Below are positions 5,172 through 8,858 of a stretch of 8,858 nucleotides of DNA, piece by piece. A program made the translations under genes and the position numbers. The stretch spans positions 65,618 to 74,475 of the forward strand of contig NHDV01000026.1 in the NCBI GenBank assembly GCA_002167525.1, read 5' to 3'. The notes beneath the pieces were generated by a model, which did not search any database, was not told the origin of the DNA, and saw only the letters and a program-made list of their open reading frames with translations. Origin of the DNA: Flavobacteriaceae bacterium TMED68. Its GTDB lineage: Bacteria > Bacteroidota > Bacteroidia > Flavobacteriales > Flavobacteriaceae. Each line of letters starts with the position of its first letter. The first letter of the stretch is position 1.

Positions 5172-5708
5172 ATGGCAGATAAAGCTCCTTTCCATATAAT
5201 TCCTGATTCACCCGATACAATATCCTGTGTTAACATAATGACTCGAATGTTGCAAGGTTTAGGTTTCAGATACCACTGGGCTACTAAAGGACTTAGAAAT
5301 AAAGATTTAGATTACAGACCTACAGATTCAGCAAAAAACTGTTTAGAAACATTAAAACACATTTACATATTAGTAGAAATTATTAATGCTGCTACTCAAA
5401 ATAAAATTTCTGTTCGTCCTGCACCAATAGAAAATATTCCAAATGAATTTGAAATATTAAGAGAAATAACACTAAATAGAATTAAAGAATCATGTGTTTT
5501 ATTTGAATCAATGACATTGGATGAATTAGGATTATTAAAAATAAAATTTAATAGGGGAGGTGCATTTTCAGAATTTCCTGTTTGGAATTTAATTAATGGT
5601 CCTATTTCTGATGCTATTTATCATGTCGGACAAATAGTAAGCTTCAGAAGAACAAGCGGAAATCCAATAGAAAAGGGAGTAAATGTATTCTTAGGTGAAA
5701 AAAGATAA
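5172..5708 (+). CDS. DinB-like four-helix-bundle putative metalloenzyme
   Basis: Member of the DinB/YfiT-like superfamily: four-helix bundles that bind a divalent metal. Some act as thiol-dependent transferases, but most have no known substrate. I chose ATG 5172 (178 residues) over TTG 5166 because an AAAAGG Shine-Dalgarno-like site at 5159-5164 is spaced 7 nt from the ATG. Family marks are GLGFRYHWATKGL (29-41), ETLKHIYILV (59-68) and the last helix GPISDAIYHVGQIVSFRR (143-160). Likely metal ligands are His63 and His151. The position four before His151, which is histidine in YfiT-type proteins, is Asp147 here, so the third ligand may be Asp. This variant appears to be a subfamily trait rather than decay, since the protein is full length. 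Substrate is unknown. It is monocistronic and converges with the minus-strand cluster. Confidence 0.85.
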   Translation: MADKAPFHIIPDSPDTISCVNIMTRMLQGLGFRYHWATKGLRNKDLDYRPTDSAKNCLETLKHIYILVEIINAATQNKISVRPAPIENIPNEFEILREITLNRIKESCVLFESMTLDELGLLKIKFNRGGAFSEFPVWNLINGPISDAIYHVGQIVSFRRTSGNPIEKGVNVFLGEKR

Positions 5709-5712
5709 CTTT

Positions 5713-5817
5713 TTAATTATCACGATCTTCAAAATTTTCACTTTTTTCTTTTTTGATTTTATCTATATATAAGTATACCAAAACTCCAGCAACTATTATG
5801 ATTAGTACTAATGTCAT
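5713..5817 (-). CDS. 34-residue single-pass membrane protein
   Basis: A short frame (start ATG at 5817-5815, stop TAA at 5715-5713) encodes MTLVLIIIVAGVLVYLYIDK and then a charged tail, KKEKSENFEDRDN. Residues 2-18 form one hydrophobic membrane segment, followed by Lys-rich and then acidic residues. By the positive-inside rule the tail should be cytoplasmic. It begins only 7 nt after the stop of the YbjQ-family gene and so is very probably co-transcribed and translationally linked with it. The composition is unlike random AT-rich sequence: an uninterrupted hydrophobic run directly followed by a polar tail. I recognise no family. A membrane-anchored accessory or regulator of the YbjQ protein is possible but unproven. 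Confidence 0.62.
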   Translation of the reverse strand: MTLVLIIIVAGVLVYLYIDKIKKEKSENFEDRDN

Positions 5818-5824
5818 GGTAAAT

Positions 5825-6139
5825 TTACTTTATAGTGACAGCTGTACCATAGGCTAAAATCTCAGAACAACCTTGCATGACCATTGATGTAGTGAGTCTA
5901 ACATTAACAATTGCATTCGCTCCAAGGGACTCTGCATCATCAATCATTCGTTTTAAAGCTTGTTCTCTTGATTGTGCTTGAAGCTTTGTATATTCTGATA
6001 TTTCTCCACCGATTATGTTTTTTAAACCAGCGAATATGTCTTTTCCAATGTTTCGAGCTCGAACAGTACTTCCTCTGGCTATACCAAGAGTTTCTACAAT
6101 CGTTTTATTTGGGATTTGTTCTGTTGTAACTATTATCAT
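5825..6139 (-). CDS. YbjQ/UPF0145 family protein (putative heavy-metal-binding domain)
   Basis: A 104-residue member of the UPF0145/YbjQ family, small cytoplasmic proteins often labelled heavy-metal-binding although their role is not established. Characteristic parts appear in order: an N-terminal VTTEQIPNKTIVETLGIARG strand region, the RNIGKDIFAGLKNIIGGEISEYT segment (29-51), the helix REQALKRMIDDAESLGANAIVNVRL (58-82), and the closing strand EILAYGTAVTIK. It is full length. The start is 81 nt after the end of the M61 gene on the same strand, so it could be the third gene of that operon or have its own promoter; I saw no convincing promoter in the gap. The 34-residue membrane protein follows after 7 nt. 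Confidence 0.93.
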   Translation of the reverse strand: MIIVTTEQIPNKTIVETLGIARGSTVRARNIGKDIFAGLKNIIGGEISEYTKLQAQSREQALKRMIDDAESLGANAIVNVRLTTSMVMQGCSEILAYGTAVTIK

Positions 6140-6220
6140 ATAGAGTTGTGGTTAAATTATTGGAATTTAGATTATCAAGGATTCTATTTTACATAATATA
6201 AATTATAGTTTTTTTATTAA

Positions 6221-8107
6221 TTAGTTTTTCAACCATGCAGTTCGTAGAATAATCGCTTTTTCGGCTGCATTAGGATCTTCAACAACCCCACTAACTTTTG
6301 CATTAGGTTTCCCCGTAATTCCAATTAAAGTTTGTTTATCCATATTTCTCTGAATTGTGATTGTAAACTCTTTTTTATCATCCCACATAAAGCTTGGTGT
6401 AAATACTGCATTGATTTGTTCAGCATTTTCTTTTTTAATCTCTGGTAACATCTTACCATCTAATCCTAAAAAGACGTCACCTATTTCAACACCCATTGAT
6501 TCTATTGTATCATTTAAACCAGTGACCACATATCTTACTTTTCCATCTTGGTCTGGCTGTGGCTCAAAAAATGGATTTTGGTTGTCTTTAAAAAGAATAC
6601 TTGGTAACGGTACTTCAGTTTCTCCCATTGTAAGGCCAACCTTATTTAAATATTCCATATAATTTATTGGTACTTTCCCTTCAACATGATTTTTGAAAAA
6701 ATCTGCTACTTGTGGATAAGTCATTGAAATAATTTCGTCTATAAGTAAGTTGTCTTTAAATGGTTTTTCTTTACCATATTTCTTTGCAAGATCTTGCATC
6801 ACTGACAAAATCCCTCTTTCACCACCACTATTTTCACGAATTATTATGTCAAGGCACATATTAATCAGTGCACCTTTTTGATAAACATTACCATAATTAG
6901 TTTGATAGGGCTCATCTACAATTTTTGAACTCATTTCGGTAAACGACATTGTATCATCGTAGCGTTTCGAATAGTTTAATTTTTCAAGGATTCGATTATA
7001 GAAATTCTGTTCATCAATAAGGCCTTGGTTAATTTGGAATAAGTTTGCGAAATACTCTGTAGTTCCCTCATACATCCACAAATGTTTTGACATCAAAGGG
7101 GTATTATACTCAAAATTGTGGATTTCTTCAGAATGAATATTCAAAGGAGTTAAAGTGTGGAAAAATTCATGCGATACAACATCAACTAAACTCTGGGTTA
7201 ATTCTTCAGCCTGCATTTGATCAACAAAAACAACAGTCGTTGAAGTGTGATGTTCTAATGCTCCCATCATTCCACCAAAATATTGTAAATCTTCCATTCC
7301 CATCAGGTGTAATAGAATATCGTATGAAGCTGTATTATTGGCATCGCCTAAAAATTTTTTTTGCGCAATCATCATTTTTTCAATGGCATCTTGATAGTCT
7401 TTTGCTTTATGTGTACCGGTAGGCGAATAAATAGCTAATCCAACTTTTATATCGTCTAAATTAAAAGAAACAGCATTGGGCTCACTGTACAATATTGGAT
7501 TATCAATTATATGAAAGTATCTTTTGGCTGAAAATATATCCAGTGTATCACTTTTTGAAATAACTGACAATGATGTAAAGGCTTCAAGATTTTTTGGTGA
7601 TCGAATATTAAGTCTGTAAGAGTTTTCTTTCATACCATCAAAATATCCAATCATACTATGTAAATTCAATAGAAAGGTTTCATTTTTTTTATAATTAGTT
7701 CCTCCCATTGGGTATATGGCTTTTCCATCAGGGCCATCAAAAGTATCGTTAGTAAGGTATGATATCTTATCCAATTTTTTTGCTTCAGTTATGGACCAAG
7801 TATTTTCATCTTCTTGGTTTAATTTCAATTCATTACCCTTGTAATCAAAAGCTTTAATATTTTCAATGAAACGACCAAAATTTGAATATTCATAAGTTCC
7901 AGGTACAATTTGAGGAATATAAAAAGTAATTTCATCATTATTAATCTTAGGTGGATCAATTACTACTTTAACTTTATCGTCATTTACATCAACCAAGTCA
8001 ATAGAAGCGTTAATTTCAACTTGTTTGACAGTATTATTTTGTTTCAGAGTAGCACAACCAAAAAATATAATTGATAAGGAAAAGATTAAAAGATTATTTT
8101 TCTTCAT
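6221..8107 (-). CDS. M61-family metallopeptidase, lipoprotein with C-terminal PDZ-like domain
   Basis: A zinc peptidase of the M61 (glycyl aminopeptidase-like) family, 628 residues. The N-terminus MKKNNLLIFSLSIIFFGC gives a signal peptide with lipobox Cys18, so it is predicted to be lipid-anchored in the envelope. Residues about 28-210 form the beta-rich M61 N-terminal domain. The family motif GALEHHTS is at 282-289. The zinc site is HEFFH at 313-317 with His313, Glu314 and His317, and the third ligand is Glu347 in WMYEGTTEYF. YQKGALINMCLDIIIRE (409-425) is also family-typical. A PDZ-like segment spans about 524-590, with ESMGVEIGDVFLGLDGK at 536-552. All catalytic residues are present, so it should be active, probably trimming peptides in the periplasm. 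Its start lies 19 nt after the end of the DUF2461 gene, indicating one operon. No clear terminator follows. Confidence 0.95.
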   Translation of the reverse strand: MKKNNLLIFSLSIIFFGCATLKQNNTVKQVEINASIDLVDVNDDKVKVVIDPPKINNDEITFYIPQIVPGTYEYSNFGRFIENIKAFDYKGNELKLNQEDENTWSITEAKKLDKISYLTNDTFDGPDGKAIYPMGGTNYKKNETFLLNLHSMIGYFDGMKENSYRLNIRSPKNLEAFTSLSVISKSDTLDIFSAKRYFHIIDNPILYSEPNAVSFNLDDIKVGLAIYSPTGTHKAKDYQDAIEKMMIAQKKFLGDANNTASYDILLHLMGMEDLQYFGGMMGALEHHTSTTVVFVDQMQAEELTQSLVDVVSHEFFHTLTPLNIHSEEIHNFEYNTPLMSKHLWMYEGTTEYFANLFQINQGLIDEQNFYNRILEKLNYSKRYDDTMSFTEMSSKIVDEPYQTNYGNVYQKGALINMCLDIIIRENSGGERGILSVMQDLAKKYGKEKPFKDNLLIDEIISMTYPQVADFFKNHVEGKVPINYMEYLNKVGLTMGETEVPLPSILFKDNQNPFFEPQPDQDGKVRYVVTGLNDTIESMGVEIGDVFLGLDGKMLPEIKKENAEQINAVFTPSFMWDDKKEFTITIQRNMDKQTLIGITGKPNAKVSGVVEDPNAAEKAIILRTAWLKN

Positions 8108-8126
8108 TTTAAAATTAAGTTTAGAA

Positions 8127-8798
8127 TTAAATAATTGGGACGCCGTTAAGATCAGTTGTTAAGATGTTTGTCATATGATCAAAAAATGGTCTTATAGCTA
8201 TAAAATTATTAATTACTTCATTAAGAAAATCAGACGAAAGTACACTTTTATCATTAAATTTTTTAATAAAAATATATTGTTTATGTCTAATCAGATCAAT
8301 ATCAGGATGCTTTTTATTAAAATTTTTTGGTGCTGTTTTAACCTTTTCACCCTGTAATTCACCCCAAATTAAATTGAATTTTTTTTCGTTAATTATATTT
8401 CTAAGTTCTTGAGCATCAAACTCTAATTCTTTTCTAATACGAAACAAATCCTTAGGATTTGGATCCCAGAAACCGCCTGCTATAAATGAATTTTCGGGTT
8501 TTATATGCATATAATAACCTCCTCTTAATTTTGGTTTTTTTCGGTGAAATGATACACCGACATGTGTTTTATATGGGGTTTTATCTTTCGAGAATCTGAC
8601 ATCCCTGTAGATCCTGAACATTTTAACTCTTTCAATATCGTCTTCTTTATCCAAACCATTCTTCACCTCTTCATTAAACACTTTAAGCTCAGATTCTAAA
8701 GCTTTGTATCTTGACTTTTGCTTTTCAAACCACTCACGATTATTATTTTTTTCTAAGTCTTTATAAAAAACTAATATATCCGGATTAATTTTTATCAT
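8127..8798 (-). CDS. DUF2461 family protein
   Basis: A 223-residue cytoplasmic protein of the DUF2461 (TIGR02453) family, whose biochemical role is unknown. Signature motifs appear in the usual order: NNNREWFEKQKSRY (18-31), MFRIYRDVRFSKDKTPYKTH (60-79), GGYYMHIKPENSFIAGGFW (93-111), LQGEKVKTAPKNF (148-160) and RHKQYIFIKKF (171-181). Length is normal for the family. There is no signal peptide or membrane segment. ATG 8798 is supported by an AGGA on the minus strand (8807-8804), 5 nt upstream of the start codon. It is the first visible gene of the minus-strand operon, and M61 follows after 19 nt. The 60 nt upstream to the window edge are very AT-rich and show no convincing TAnnTTTG promoter. 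Confidence 0.93.
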   Translation of the reverse strand: MIKINPDILVFYKDLEKNNNREWFEKQKSRYKALESELKVFNEEVKNGLDKEDDIERVKMFRIYRDVRFSKDKTPYKTHVGVSFHRKKPKLRGGYYMHIKPENSFIAGGFWDPNPKDLFRIRKELEFDAQELRNIINEKKFNLIWGELQGEKVKTAPKNFNKKHPDIDLIRHKQYIFIKKFNDKSVLSSDFLNEVINNFIAIRPFFDHMTNILTTDLNGVPII

Positions 8799-8858
8799 AT
8801 GTATCCTATTTAAATATTTTCAATTAATAATTAATTCTTTTGATAATTTGAGAAGATT

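Noticed and set aside
6357..7422. Two plus-strand frames (6357-6662 and 7087-7422) opposite the M61 gene
   Set aside because: The minus-strand M61 frame covers the region with all catalytic motifs. The opposite frames have no recognisable domains or initiation signals.
664..8858. Mobile element or genomic-island boundary
   Set aside because: No transposase, integrase, tRNA, terminal inverted repeats or target-site duplications were seen, and base composition looks even along the window.

Overview
The window is AT-rich DNA that looks chromosomal and most likely comes from a member of the Bacteroidota, probably Flavobacteriia-like. The pointers are many Lys/Asn/Ile codons with A/T third positions, mostly weak or absent Shine-Dalgarno sites with A-rich leaders, TAnnTTTG-type -7 promoter elements, and an M61 peptidase made as a lipoprotein. 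No transposase, integrase, tRNA, rRNA or CRISPR array is visible.

Layout. Positions 1-663 hold an almost complete uracil-DNA glycosylase (ung), cut at its 5' end by the window edge. Positions 765-3878 hold the most unusual part: five tandem plus-strand copies (A-E in this annotation) of a roughly 190-residue lipoprotein family that I do not recognise. Copy D carries one in-frame TAA in an otherwise intact frame. Positions 3972-4703 encode a secreted protein of unknown function with an apparent internal duplication, closed by a clear intrinsic terminator at 4711-4734. A bacterial SUI1/eIF1-like protein (minus, 4757-5101) and a DinB-like four-helix-bundle protein (plus, 5172-5708) are divergent. 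The rest is minus-strand: a DUF2461 protein, an M61 lipoprotein metallopeptidase with a PDZ-like C-terminus, a YbjQ/UPF0145 protein, and a 34-residue single-pass membrane protein at 5713-5817.

How the parts relate. The lipoprotein array looks like a duplicated two-gene unit: A and B overlap by ATGA, C and D are 23 nt apart, and E stands alone. Promoter-like sequence precedes A, C and E. The spacing of a cysteine pair alternates 9-5-9-5 residues through A-D, and both cysteines are missing in E. The leader AATCATAAATCAATG abuts the starts of C and E, and its 11-nt core recurs before the secreted gene at 3972, which suggests shared expression. The flanking genes are ordinary housekeeping or conserved genes, so the array looks like a lineage-specific expansion of surface or periplasmic proteins in a stable chromosomal setting. 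Nothing in the window shows its biochemical function.
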